A stretch of DNA of 64,000 bases, from the NCBI GenBank assembly GCA_033764055.1, contig JANRJI010000012.1:33851-97850 (forward strand), in the 5' to 3' direction. The notes under the pieces are model-generated. The model ran no database searches. It had not been told where the DNA came from and saw only the letters and a list, made by a program, of their open reading frames with translations. This stretch comes from Ga0077555 sp033764055 (GTDB lineage: Bacteria > Pseudomonadota > Alphaproteobacteria > Rhizobiales > Hyphomicrobiaceae). Each line of letters opens with the position of its first letter. The stretch's first letter is position 1. Shown here piece by piece: positions 33,110 to 41,358 of this stretch. Both the position numbers and the translations under genes were made by a program.

Positions 33110-33817
33110 TCAGCTGATCGAAGGGCGTGCAACACGTGTCGCCGAGCCACGTCGGAAGGATGCGAGCGAGCTCGGTGGCCGGCCGAGGGCGCCCGCGATG
33201 ATCTCCAGCCCCCCCTCGATAACGTCGTCCCATCCGAGCCGGGCTGTTCTTGCCGGCTCGCATCCGGGGAGCCTTTCGCTGACCAGGCTCGAAGGCAGGT
33301 GCACGAAGCCCGTTCGGGTCGGCATGCCACTCGCGCGGGCCAGCTCGAGGGAACGATAGAGCAGGGCATTGCAGAGGTAGCCGCCGGCGTCCCGCGAGAT
33401 CTGCGCCGGCAACCCCTTCTGCCGAAGCCGGACGACGATGTGAGCGGAGGGCAGAGTCGCAGGCAGGTATTCCGGTCCCCGCGGCGACAGGCGCGATTGG
33501 CGTGGCAGGCAGCCGGCGGCGTCGGCGCTTTGCGCGCACAGATTGCGCCCTCGGGTTTCGATCTCGAAGCCGGATGCGCGGCTCGAAACACCGAAATGCA
33601 GCGCGATCGAGGGCCGGTAGATGCGGTTGAGATCGCCGAGCAGATCCAGGCTGGTCTCCCACTCGGTCGGCAGGATGTACATCGCGAACCGGATACCGGG
33701 CAGTGCCCGGCGTGCGGCCTCGGCCAGACGCGGGACCAGGATCGACGTGGCATTCGCGGCGACCGAGGGGAACGGCCCGAAGCCAGTCAGCAGGACGGTG
33801 GGGCGATCTTGCGGCAT
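33110..33817 (-). CDS. pcp: Pyroglutamyl-peptidase I (C15 family)
   Basis: 235 aa. Opens with VLLTGFGPFPSVAANATSIL, the family signature. Catalytic triad candidates: Glu85/87 in SGFEIETRGRN, Cys149 in DAGGYLCNALLYRSL and His173 in TRTGFVHLPSSL. It removes N-terminal pyroglutamate from peptides in the cytosol. The C-terminus is slightly longer and Arg-rich compared with the 215-residue classical enzymes. Same strand as meaB, 73 bases downstream of it. Confidence 0.88.
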   Translation of the reverse strand: MPQDRPTVLLTGFGPFPSVAANATSILVPRLAEAARRALPGIRFAMYILPTEWETSLDLLGDLNRIYRPSIALHFGVSSRASGFEIETRGRNLCAQSADAAGCLPRQSRLSPRGPEYLPATLPSAHIVVRLRQKGLPAQISRDAGGYLCNALLYRSLELARASGMPTRTGFVHLPSSLVSERLPGCEPARTARLGWDDVIEGGLEIIAGALGRPPSSLASFRRGSATRVARPSIS

Positions 33818-33890
33818 GTCGTTCGCTCGTCGTGGTGAGGCGCTCGGAGATATTTCGAGAGGGGCAGGGCGCTGCGCATCTGGAACGGAG

Positions 33891-34961
33891 CTAGGCCTCC
33901 GTCGCAGTACGTGGCCGGCAACGGAGACCGTTCAACACCTCCTCGACAGCCATGCTCGGCGTAAGTCGGCCGTCCGCCACGTCCTTCTCCAACTCCGGCA
34001 GCCTTGGCCCAAGCCCGGGGTCCGCCCGAACCAGCTCCATCAGCCGATCCGAGAGCAGATCGCGCATCCATGTGACGGCCTGCCGGCGACGCCGGAGCGC
34101 GCGCTCGCCTGTGCCGCTCATGATCCGGGCGTGGGCCTCGATCCTTGCCCAGAGGTCATCGAGACCGATGTTGTCTCGCCCGGAGATGGTAATTACCGGC
34201 GGCTGCCAGCTCGGGCTTGCAGGGGTCAGGATGTTGAGGGCGCCCTGGTACTCGGCTGCAGAGCGGGTGGCACGGTCGACATTGTCGCCGTCCGCCTTGT
34301 TGATGGCGATCATGTCGGCAAGCTCGATGATGCCCTTCTTTATTCCTTGGAGGTCGTCGCCGCCGCCGGCCAGCAGAAGCACGAGGAAAAAGTCGACCAT
34401 CTCGGCGACGGCAGTCTCGGACTGCCCGACACCGACCGTTTCGACGATCACCACGTCGAACCCGGCTGCCTCGACCAGGGCCATCGTCTCGCGGGTGCGC
34501 CGGGCAACGCCACCGAGCGTCCCAGATGTCGGTGATGGGCGGATGAAAGCCGCTGGGGCTTGCGACAGTCTCTGCATTCGCGTCTTGTCGCCTAGGATGG
34601 AGCCTCCGGATCGCTTGGAGGTGGGGTCGACCGCCAGCACCGCTATGCGTCTGCCGCGCTCGATCAGGTTCATGCCCAGCTGATCGATCGTAGTCGACTT
34701 TCCGACACCCGGAACGCCGGTGATGCCGACGCGTTGCGCGCGGCCAGTATCCGGCAGTAGCGTCTGGATCAAGGCGCGTGCGCCAGCCTCGTCGGCGGGG
34801 CGCGTGCTTTCCACGAGCGTGATCGCTCGCGCCAGCATGGCTCGGTTTCCAGCCCTTACGCCAGCAGCGATCTCGTCGAGGCCGGGTCCCCGGTTGCGCC
34901 GGTGGTACCCGTTGTTTGCGAGCTCTGGGGATTGGCTCGGTGCGCGTATCGTGATCGTCAT
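33891..34961 (-). CDS. meaB: Methylmalonyl Co-A mutase-associated GTPase MeaB
   Basis: 356 aa. G3E-type GTPase: Walker A GITGVPGVGKST (79-90), the MeaB signature AVLAVDPTSKRSGGSILGDK, VVIVETVGVGQSETAVAEMV, and the guanine-binding MIAINKADGDN. C-terminal helices for dimerisation follow (RALRRRRQAVTWMRDLLSDR). It guards cobalamin loading of methylmalonyl-CoA mutase. The mutase genes are not adjacent. A GTG or other start close to ATG 34961 cannot be excluded. Confidence 0.93.
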   Translation of the reverse strand: MTITIRAPSQSPELANNGYHRRNRGPGLDEIAAGVRAGNRAMLARAITLVESTRPADEAGARALIQTLLPDTGRAQRVGITGVPGVGKSTTIDQLGMNLIERGRRIAVLAVDPTSKRSGGSILGDKTRMQRLSQAPAAFIRPSPTSGTLGGVARRTRETMALVEAAGFDVVIVETVGVGQSETAVAEMVDFFLVLLLAGGGDDLQGIKKGIIELADMIAINKADGDNVDRATRSAAEYQGALNILTPASPSWQPPVITISGRDNIGLDDLWARIEAHARIMSGTGERALRRRRQAVTWMRDLLSDRLMELVRADPGLGPRLPELEKDVADGRLTPSMAVEEVLNGLRCRPRTATEA

Positions 34962-35141
34962 CCCTCCAAAATGCTGGCGATCTCGCGCCGCGGCAAGTCA
35001 TCGTCGTGTCCGGCCCGGTGTTTATGGTGGAAGCTCGGCTGGGCACTCGCTCAATCGGCGAGCTGTCGCCCCGCAGGCGCCACAGTCTTGCGGCAATTGC
35101 AGGAATGAGTATTTCCCGTTGTCGAGGCAGGTGGGGAACCG

Positions 35142-36962
35142 ATGTTGACTGGCCAGATCACGAAGCGCGTCACCGCACTCTTGGCTGCCATGCTGATCGG
35201 GACGCTCGGGTTCGGCGCGAGTGCGCACGCCCAGCACATCGAAAAGATCGAAGGCAAGTCGCTACGGGGAGCAGCATATGCTCGATTGCGCAATCTGACG
35301 TACGCGCAGTGCGAGCAACGGTGTCTGGCCGACGCGCGATGCGTCGCATTGGAGCACTATCGCGGTGGCGGGTTGATCCGGCGGTCCTCGAATTGTGCGC
35401 TGTTCAGCTCCACCAGACAGGTCACCGATTCCTCCTCCAGCGATATCGGCTACAAGCGGGGCGCTGTCGCCGGCCCCGCCCATCAGAAGACCGCCCGCAG
35501 TGCCAAGCCCGGCTCTCCGGGCCCATCGGTGCCTACACCCCTCGCACCAGAAGCACCTCGGGTTGGGGACGGCGTCGCGCGTGAGGAAGCCGCTGGTCGG
35601 ATGCGCCAAGCGGCTGCGCAAGCTGAGGAGCGCCAGCGGCAGCTGGAGGCGCTCGCTCGCTCGAAGGCCGCTGCCGAGATGGAGGCTCGCCGCCAACAGG
35701 CCGAGGCGCTCTCGTCGAACAGCGCCGGCCAGGGCTCCGAGCGTGCCCGGACCGGCGCTCCGCGCTCTGCGCCTTACACCAGTGCGCCGGGCCCCGGCCC
35801 GGCCGTTGCGGCTCCTGGACCACGGCCGCGACTGGCAAGCGAGGCTCCGCCTCCGGCGGCTGGCACCCGGGGCATCGGTGGCGTTGCGCCGCCAGCGGCG
35901 GTTGCGCCGGCCGCACCGGCTGCGGCGCCGCCAGCGGAGTACCACGTCGTGCCGGTTTACTACGGTACGGATCGTACTCGTAAGGATACGGCAAAGAGAA
36001 TCGCCTACGCCAACGATCGCGCGCGCCGCCTCGAGCTCGGCCAGGCGCTGATTACGGTGCCGGCCAATCACAAAGTGCCGAACATCGAGCGGCCGTCGGC
36101 ATGGACGATTCCCTGGCTCGGCACCGTCTGGCAGGAGACAGAGGATCCCCGGAAGCACTTCACCGTGAAGGAGATCAAGGCTCACTCGAAGGCCGAGCTG
36201 CTCGAGCTGATCAAGAAGCGGCTTGGCGCCTCCCAGACATTCAAGAACCAGTCGATCGTCTTCATCCACGGCTACAACGTCGGTTTCGACGACGCGCTCT
36301 ACCGGACGGCCCAGATCAGCTATGATCTGCAGTTCGATGGCGCCACCTATACATACAGTTGGCCGTCCGGGAATGGTTGGACGAGCTACCCCTACGATCA
36401 GAACAGCGCGCAGCAGGCCGAGCCGTTCCTCTACGAGTTCCTGCAGATGGTGCAGAACGAGACCGGCACCGAGAGCATCAATATCATCGCCCACAGCATG
36501 GGAAACCAGCTGCTTCTGCAAGTCTTGCGCGATCTGAAGCGTCGCAGCCCAGAGGTCTCGAAAATCAATCAGATCATCCTCGCCGCCCCCGACGTCGACC
36601 GGGACAGCTTCGAGTTCCTGGCGGGCGAGATCCGGGGCATCGCAAAGGGCATCACGCTCTATGCGGCCTCGAACGACAAGGCCCTGGAAGCCTCGCGGCT
36701 GTTTGCTGGACGGCCGCGGGCCGGCGATGTGCCGCCACCGCCCGAAGGACCAGTCGTGGTATCGGGAATCGATACCATCGACATCACCAAGGTGACGACC
36801 GCTTATCTCGCCTTGAATCACTCGAGCTTCGCCGAGCACTCAGACCTTCTGACCGACCTCCAGCACCTGATTCGCACAGGTGTCCGGCCGCCGAGCCAGC
36901 GGATCGGCAGCTACAAGATCATGAGCGGCGCCAAGGGCGACTACTGGTTCTACGACAAGTAG
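35142..36962 (+). CDS. Secreted alpha/beta hydrolase (DUF900) with N-terminal PAN/Apple-like domain
   Basis: 606 aa. Signal peptide LLAAMLIGTLGFGASAHAQ. Residues about 30-105 form a Cys-rich PAN/Apple-like domain (NLTYAQCEQRCLADARCVAL, SSNCALFSST). A long Ala/Pro/Arg-rich linker with a charged helical segment follows (QAAAQAEERQRQLEALARSK). The DUF900 hydrolase occupies about 270-560: VVPVYYGTDRTRK, SIVFIHGYNVGFDDALYRTA, WPSGNGWTSYPYDQNSA and the nucleophile Ser in NIIAHSMGNQLLLQVLRDL, with His in LALNHSSFAEH late. Location periplasm or outside; the substrate is unknown. Confidence 0.85.
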   Translation: MLTGQITKRVTALLAAMLIGTLGFGASAHAQHIEKIEGKSLRGAAYARLRNLTYAQCEQRCLADARCVALEHYRGGGLIRRSSNCALFSSTRQVTDSSSSDIGYKRGAVAGPAHQKTARSAKPGSPGPSVPTPLAPEAPRVGDGVAREEAAGRMRQAAAQAEERQRQLEALARSKAAAEMEARRQQAEALSSNSAGQGSERARTGAPRSAPYTSAPGPGPAVAAPGPRPRLASEAPPPAAGTRGIGGVAPPAAVAPAAPAAAPPAEYHVVPVYYGTDRTRKDTAKRIAYANDRARRLELGQALITVPANHKVPNIERPSAWTIPWLGTVWQETEDPRKHFTVKEIKAHSKAELLELIKKRLGASQTFKNQSIVFIHGYNVGFDDALYRTAQISYDLQFDGATYTYSWPSGNGWTSYPYDQNSAQQAEPFLYEFLQMVQNETGTESINIIAHSMGNQLLLQVLRDLKRRSPEVSKINQIILAAPDVDRDSFEFLAGEIRGIAKGITLYAASNDKALEASRLFAGRPRAGDVPPPPEGPVVVSGIDTIDITKVTTAYLALNHSSFAEHSDLLTDLQHLIRTGVRPPSQRIGSYKIMSGAKGDYWFYDK

Positions 36963-36990
36963 GCGGCAGCGATCCGTTGGCAGGACCAGC

Positions 36991-38097
36991 TCAAGCGAAT
37001 CGGACGGCGTAGACTGGTGGCAGAGTGTGCGAGACCATCGCCCAGCTGTCGCCCTGGTTCTCGCTCACCCAAAGACCGCCGGTCGTCGAGCCGAACGCGA
37101 GCCGATTGCCGGAGCCGTCGAGGGCGAGTGCATGCCTGTAGACAACGTCGTAGGCATGCTCCTGGGGGAGCCCGGTCGAAAGCACCTCGAACGAGCGGCC
37201 GCCGTCGCGCGTGCGCGTGAGAACCAGCCGTCCGCCGACCGGAATGCGCTTCTCGTCCTTGATCTCGGGCACGAACCAGGCCGTGTCCGGGTGTTGCGGA
37301 TGAACCGCAACCGGAAAGCCGAAGACCGACGGCTCGACGCCCGTTAGCTCCCTGAAGGTGCGACCCTCATCGTCCGAAACAAATATGCCGTTGTGATGCT
37401 GCACCCACATGCGCTCCGGCACCGCCCGGCATTGCACGAGGCAATGCACATCCTGTGCAATCGGGTCATGCGTCAGCTCGGGCGGCACGTGGTCGGCCCG
37501 CATGCCTTCGCCACGCTGCTCCCAGGTTTCGCCAGCGTCGGCCGTGTGCCAGATGCCGCCGGTCGAGACGGCGATCCACAGAGCTCGCGGATCACGCGGA
37601 TCGACGACGATCGAATGCAGACCGGGGAGATCCGCACCGCCGCCCATCCACATATTCCGCTTGGGGTGGTCCCAGAGCGACCGCACCATCTGCCAGCTCA
37701 GACCGTGATCCTTCGACCGAAACAACCCCCCAGGGATTGTCCCGCACCAGAGCACGCCTGCCTCGGCGGGTCCCCCGGTCTCGAGTGCCCATACCCGGAC
37801 CGTAGACCACGGCAGCGGCCGGCCCCACATGTCGTTCTCGACGAGTCCCTCGGGCTTCGGTGGGTAGGTGGGCGTCGCGATTTCCTCCCATTTGCCGTCG
37901 GCGGTGGAGCGATGCATCTTGACGCCGAAGTGGCCGTGATCGAGCGCCGCGTACCGCCGGCCGTCGCGATGGTCGGCAATCGCCAGCGAGACATTGTCGC
38001 CGAGAAAATCGCCCTTCGCGATCTCCCATCGGCCGCTGCCGCCACGCGAGACCGTGAAAAGCCCCTTGCGGGTCGAGACGAGAAGCGTGTCGCTCAT
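36991..38097 (-). CDS. BNR/sialidase-like beta-propeller protein
   Basis: 368 aa from ATG 38097, no signal peptide. Repeated Asp-box-like motifs: SKDHGLSWQMV, TADAGETWEQRG, SDDEGRTFREL, TRDGGRSFEVL and SENQGDSWAMV, which are typical of BNR propellers such as sialidases, but the catalytic Arg triad of sialidases is not evident. Other conserved patches include GLHSIVVDPRDPRALWIAVS and MWVQHHNGIF. It is four bases downstream of the MoaD/ThiS-like gene, suggesting the two act together. Confidence 0.8.
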   Translation of the reverse strand: MSDTLLVSTRKGLFTVSRGGSGRWEIAKGDFLGDNVSLAIADHRDGRRYAALDHGHFGVKMHRSTADGKWEEIATPTYPPKPEGLVENDMWGRPLPWSTVRVWALETGGPAEAGVLWCGTIPGGLFRSKDHGLSWQMVRSLWDHPKRNMWMGGGADLPGLHSIVVDPRDPRALWIAVSTGGIWHTADAGETWEQRGEGMRADHVPPELTHDPIAQDVHCLVQCRAVPERMWVQHHNGIFVSDDEGRTFRELTGVEPSVFGFPVAVHPQHPDTAWFVPEIKDEKRIPVGGRLVLTRTRDGGRSFEVLSTGLPQEHAYDVVYRHALALDGSGNRLAFGSTTGGLWVSENQGDSWAMVSHTLPPVYAVRFA

Positions 38098-38101
38098 GCT
38101 G

Positions 38102-38371
38102 TCAGCCTCCGGAGAGTGCCTGGAAGACATAGATGGTGCTGGTCGCGCCGACGACGTCGCCGAGCCCGGTGCGGTCGCTGATCAGAACGCCATCGAGAAA
38201 AATCGACATGTGCCGGCGCAGCGCGGCCTGATCGTCGAGCACATAGCTGCGCGCCCGCGGGTTGGTCGCGAAGTGGTTGTCGAGCACCTCGCGTACCGTT
38301 CGCCCCTCGGCCTCCGCCTCGGGACATTCGACGTGGCGCTGTATGTTGGGCGTGAATACGATCCTCGGCAT
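38102..38371 (-). CDS. MoaD/ThiS-like ubiquitin-fold protein
   Basis: 89 aa. Starts MPRIVFTPNIQRHVECPEAE, then GRTVREVLDNHFATNPRARS, YVLDDQAALRRHMSIFLDGV and ends STIYVFQALSGG. The beta-grasp pattern and terminal Gly-Gly are those of MoaD/ThiS sulfur carriers, which are adenylated by an E1-like enzyme. No E1-like gene is near. The start ATG overlaps the SRPBCC stop by one base, and the propeller gene follows after four bases. Confidence 0.8.
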   Translation of the reverse strand: MPRIVFTPNIQRHVECPEAEAEGRTVREVLDNHFATNPRARSYVLDDQAALRRHMSIFLDGVLISDRTGLGDVVGATSTIYVFQALSGG

Positions 38372-38913
38372 CACGACACCGTCTGCCGCTCGGCCAGCCG
38401 CTTCAGGTCGGCAAGTCCCTTCTCGAACATGCCGCCCACCATGCGATCGGGATTCATGAAGGCGCACATCAGCTTGCTCGCGAGGCTCGATCTCCCGGAC
38501 ATGGCCCACGTCACAATGGTCGTCGCCCCGTTCGGCACGAGGCGGTACTCGATGCGGTTGTCGCAAGCGAACGGCTTGGTCATGACGAGGCGCAAATCCA
38601 CGCGCGTCGGCTGCGCAGCATCGATCACCTCGATGCGCCCTGTCCCGGCGCGAGGGCTGGCGAACGTGTAGGCAGCGCCGACGCCGCTCGCCGGACCATC
38701 GTAGGCTCCCTTTATCGATGGATCGGCGTTGAACGGATTCCAGGTATTGAGTGCTCTCAGATCGTTGATGAGCGGGAAAACGCGAGCCGCGGGCGCACCG
38801 ATGACGATCGATCTCTCGATGCTGAACGTGTCCGGTCGGGTCGCGGCGTAAACGAGCAGTGCAACAAGTGCCACTGCCAGAAATGCGGTGGCGGCAAGAA
38901 GGGCCTCAGTCAT
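38371..38913 (-). CDS. SRPBCC (START-like) family protein
   Basis: 180 aa. One N-terminal membrane helix (ALLAATAFLAVALVALLVYA) then the SRPBCC domain: FSIERSIVIGAPAARVFPLI, NDLRALNTWNPF, DGPASGVGAAYTFASPRAGT and TTIVTWAMSGRSSLASKLMC with the closing helix DRMVGGMFEKGLADLKRLAE. Members bind hydrophobic ligands. Such genes are frequently found with ECF42-type sigma factors, as here. Confidence 0.82.
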   Translation of the reverse strand: MTEALLAATAFLAVALVALLVYAATRPDTFSIERSIVIGAPAARVFPLINDLRALNTWNPFNADPSIKGAYDGPASGVGAAYTFASPRAGTGRIEVIDAAQPTRVDLRLVMTKPFACDNRIEYRLVPNGATTIVTWAMSGRSSLASKLMCAFMNPDRMVGGMFEKGLADLKRLAERQTVS

Positions 38914-39072
38914 TGTCTGCTTCTCCTGAGATACGTAAGCAACCGACCCTCGATTCCCGGCGGAAGCTGCCTTGAGATGGGCGATATCGATCCGGCCATC
39001 GTCATCAGCACCTGGGCATGGGGGCAGCGCGATCGGGGCTCGCCGCTCTTCATCAGCGTTGCAGCTCGGCCG

Positions 39073-39462
39073 TCACAACCTGCCGTGACGGCTGTTGCAG
39101 GCCTCAAGCCATCCATCGGCATGAGCATAGCCCTTCTCGTCGAAAACCATCTTGCTTTTGTCCATGCCGGTCATCACCGGATCCGCCATGACTTTGGCGT
39201 TGACGGCGTCGCGATGCTCGCGGCTGTCGTAGACGATCCACGCCAGGACGACGACCTCGTCGGCTTCCAGCTCCACGCTCTGCGGAAAGGATGTTACCTT
39301 TCCGGGCTTCACATCGTCGGCAACGCACTCGACGTAGGCCAAGGCACCATGCTTGCGCCACACCTGGCCCATCGTCTCGGCAATTGCGCGATAGGCTTCG
39401 AGATTGGCTTTCGGTACCGGCAGGACGAAGCCGTCGACGTATTTGCCAGCATAGCTGTTCAT
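39073..39462 (-). CDS. DUF1428 family protein
   Basis: 129 aa from ATG 39462 with AGAGGAG upstream on the minus strand. Reads MNSYAGKYVDGFVLPVPKAN, then YRAIAETMGQVWRKHGALAY, VECVADDVKPGKVTSFPQSV and VVLAWIVYDSREHRDAVNAK, all typical of DUF1428, a ferredoxin-like dimeric alpha/beta-barrel domain. It lies between the sigma factor and SRPBCC genes. Members of this family are commonly regulated by or linked to ECF sigma factors. Confidence 0.88.
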   Translation of the reverse strand: MNSYAGKYVDGFVLPVPKANLEAYRAIAETMGQVWRKHGALAYVECVADDVKPGKVTSFPQSVELEADEVVVLAWIVYDSREHRDAVNAKVMADPVMTGMDKSKMVFDEKGYAHADGWLEACNSRHGRL

Positions 39463-39547
39463 GGTTGGCTCCTCTCTTCTTGTGGCGGCCGAGCCCGGCA
39501 CGCCCTCTCGCGTCGAGGACGCTCGAGGAGACCGGACCCCGACACAA

Positions 39548-40825
39548 CTATCTGCAATTTTCCGTATTTGCCGGTGCATCCGTCTCGCAGCTGGCGAGAC
39601 GGTCGAGCTCCTCGCGGATATGGGCGGCCTCGGCCGGAGTATTGGCCAACGCGATGGCGCGACTGAAAGCTTCGCGTGCGTCGGCGCGCCTCCCGAGGTC
39701 CTTGAGGAAGCTGCCGCGGGCACCGTGGAAGTAGAAGTAGCCGTCGAGCTTCGCCGCCAGAGGCTCGACCAGTGCAAGGCCGGCAGCCGGACCCCGCGCC
39801 TTGGCAGCCGCGACCGCGCGATTGAGCGTCACGACAGGCGACGGCTCGACGCGCTCGAGAGCACCATAGAGCAGATCGATCTGGCTCCAGTCCGTCTCGG
39901 CGGCCTGCCTTGCGCGTGCGTGCAATGCTGCGATCGCCGCTTGGATCTGATACGAGCCGGGGCGCCGGTGTCTCAAGGCTTTGTCCACGAGGGCGAGCCC
40001 CTCGGCGATGAGCAGCCTGTTCCACCGGGACCGGTCCTGCTGGTCGAGCGGGATGGCCTTCCCGTCGGCATCGAAACGGGCCCCGGCACGGGAATGCTGG
40101 AGCAGCATGAGGGCCAGCAGTCCCATCAGCTCGGGCTCGGCAGGGAAGAGGCGAAGCAGCAGCCGAGCGAGGCGGATGGCCTCCTCGACGAGCGGAGCTC
40201 GCGGCCCTTCCTCTGCGACCTCGAGCGAGTAGCCTTCATTGAAAAGCAGGTAGACCATCGTCGTCACGGCCGCGACCCGCTGCGAGCGCTCGACGGCGCC
40301 CGGTGTCTCGAAGGTGGCAGCCGCCTTGGCGATCCGGGACTTGGCGCGCGTGATCCTCTGCTCCATGGCCGCCTCGCCGACCAGAAATGCACGGGCGATC
40401 TGGCGGACCGACAGTCCCGAGACGATGCGGAGTGCCAATGCGATCTGCTGTGTTGCCGGGAGATCGGGATGGCAGCAGACGAACAGCAGCCGAAGGATAT
40501 CGTCGCGATAGTCCGCGCTGTCGAGGCGCTCGGCTGCGGGCGTCTCCTGGTCGGACAGATCAGAAAGCTGGTCCTCCGGCGGCAGTGGCGTCTGTCGCGC
40601 CGCACGCCGCTTGCTGTCGAGGCCGGAGTTGCGCCCGACCATGATCAGCCAGGCGGCCGGATCGCGCGGCGGCCCGTTCGACTGCCAGGTCCTCAGGGCA
40701 CGCAGGCAGGCCTCCTGAAAGGCTTCCTCCGCCGTGTCGAGGTCACGGAAATAGCGGAGCAGCGCAGCCACCGCCTTCGGCCGCGCCGAGACCAGGACTG
40801 CGCTCATCCAATCATTGTCCGTCAC
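39548..40825 (-). CDS. ECF42-type RNA polymerase sigma factor with C-terminal TPR-like domain
   Basis: 425 aa. Sigma region 2 near the N-terminus (RYFRDLDTAEEAFQEACLRA, PRDPAAWLIMVGRNSGLDSK), region 4 with LSVRQIARAFLVGEAAMEQR, and the ECF42 block VTTMVYLLFNEGYS. The C-terminal half is a DUF6596/TPR-like region (ALVEPLAAKLDGYFYFHGAR, LGRRADAREAFSRAIALANT). Members of this group lack an anti-sigma factor and use the C-terminal domain for control, and they sit next to DGPF/YCII-type genes; here the YCII gene overlaps the start by four bases. Confidence 0.9.
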   Translation of the reverse strand: MTDNDWMSAVLVSARPKAVAALLRYFRDLDTAEEAFQEACLRALRTWQSNGPPRDPAAWLIMVGRNSGLDSKRRAARQTPLPPEDQLSDLSDQETPAAERLDSADYRDDILRLLFVCCHPDLPATQQIALALRIVSGLSVRQIARAFLVGEAAMEQRITRAKSRIAKAAATFETPGAVERSQRVAAVTTMVYLLFNEGYSLEVAEEGPRAPLVEEAIRLARLLLRLFPAEPELMGLLALMLLQHSRAGARFDADGKAIPLDQQDRSRWNRLLIAEGLALVDKALRHRRPGSYQIQAAIAALHARARQAAETDWSQIDLLYGALERVEPSPVVTLNRAVAAAKARGPAAGLALVEPLAAKLDGYFYFHGARGSFLKDLGRRADAREAFSRAIALANTPAEAAHIREELDRLASCETDAPANTENCR

Positions 40826-41193
40826 GACGCAGCCGATCCCGGAAAGAAGAGCCCTATCGGTCGAACCTCATAAGCGCCGCCTGGATTGGCGCGTCCCAGC
40901 TCGCGGGCGATGTCCAGCACGTCCTCGAGGGACGCCGCCTCGACGACATAGAATCCGAGGAGTTGCTCCTTGGTCTCGGCGAACGGTCCATCGAGCACCA
41001 GCGGCGGGTCGCGATCCTTGCGCAGCGTGGTGGCCGCCGTCGTTGGCAGGAGACGGACGACGGGCCCCAGTCTGCCCTCCTTCCTCAGTCGCTCGTGGAC
41101 CACGGCGAGCTTGGAAAGGACGGCGTCGTCCTCTTCCTTCGACCAGGCGCAGACCACCTTCTCGTCGTGGTAGCAGAGGATCGCGTACTGCAT
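40822..41193 (-). CDS. YCII/DGPF-domain protein
   Basis: 123 aa. Starts MQYAILCYHDEKVVCAWSKE and contains the motif PLVLDGPFAETKEQLLGFYV followed by VEAASLEDVLDIARELGRAN, the defining features of the DGPF (YCII-related) family. The ATG at 41193 has AAAGGGAA just upstream on the minus strand. It starts the ECF42 operon and overlaps the sigma gene by four bases. Biochemical role is unknown; it is thought to be part of the ECF42 regulon. Confidence 0.9.
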   Translation of the reverse strand: MQYAILCYHDEKVVCAWSKEEDDAVLSKLAVVHERLRKEGRLGPVVRLLPTTAATTLRKDRDPPLVLDGPFAETKEQLLGFYVVEAASLEDVLDIARELGRANPGGAYEVRPIGLFFPGSAAS

Positions 41194-41358
41194 GGCATTC
41201 CCTTTCTTGCCGGCATGACGAGGACGATCGGCACGAGACACTTCCGACAGCCCGCACCTTGGATTTGATGCTGATGTGGCGGCACGCCCCGAACCGTCCT
41301 AGTGTCCGCCGCAAACTGCTGGTGCCACGGGCGCCGGCGTGGACGAACCGGACAGCAT

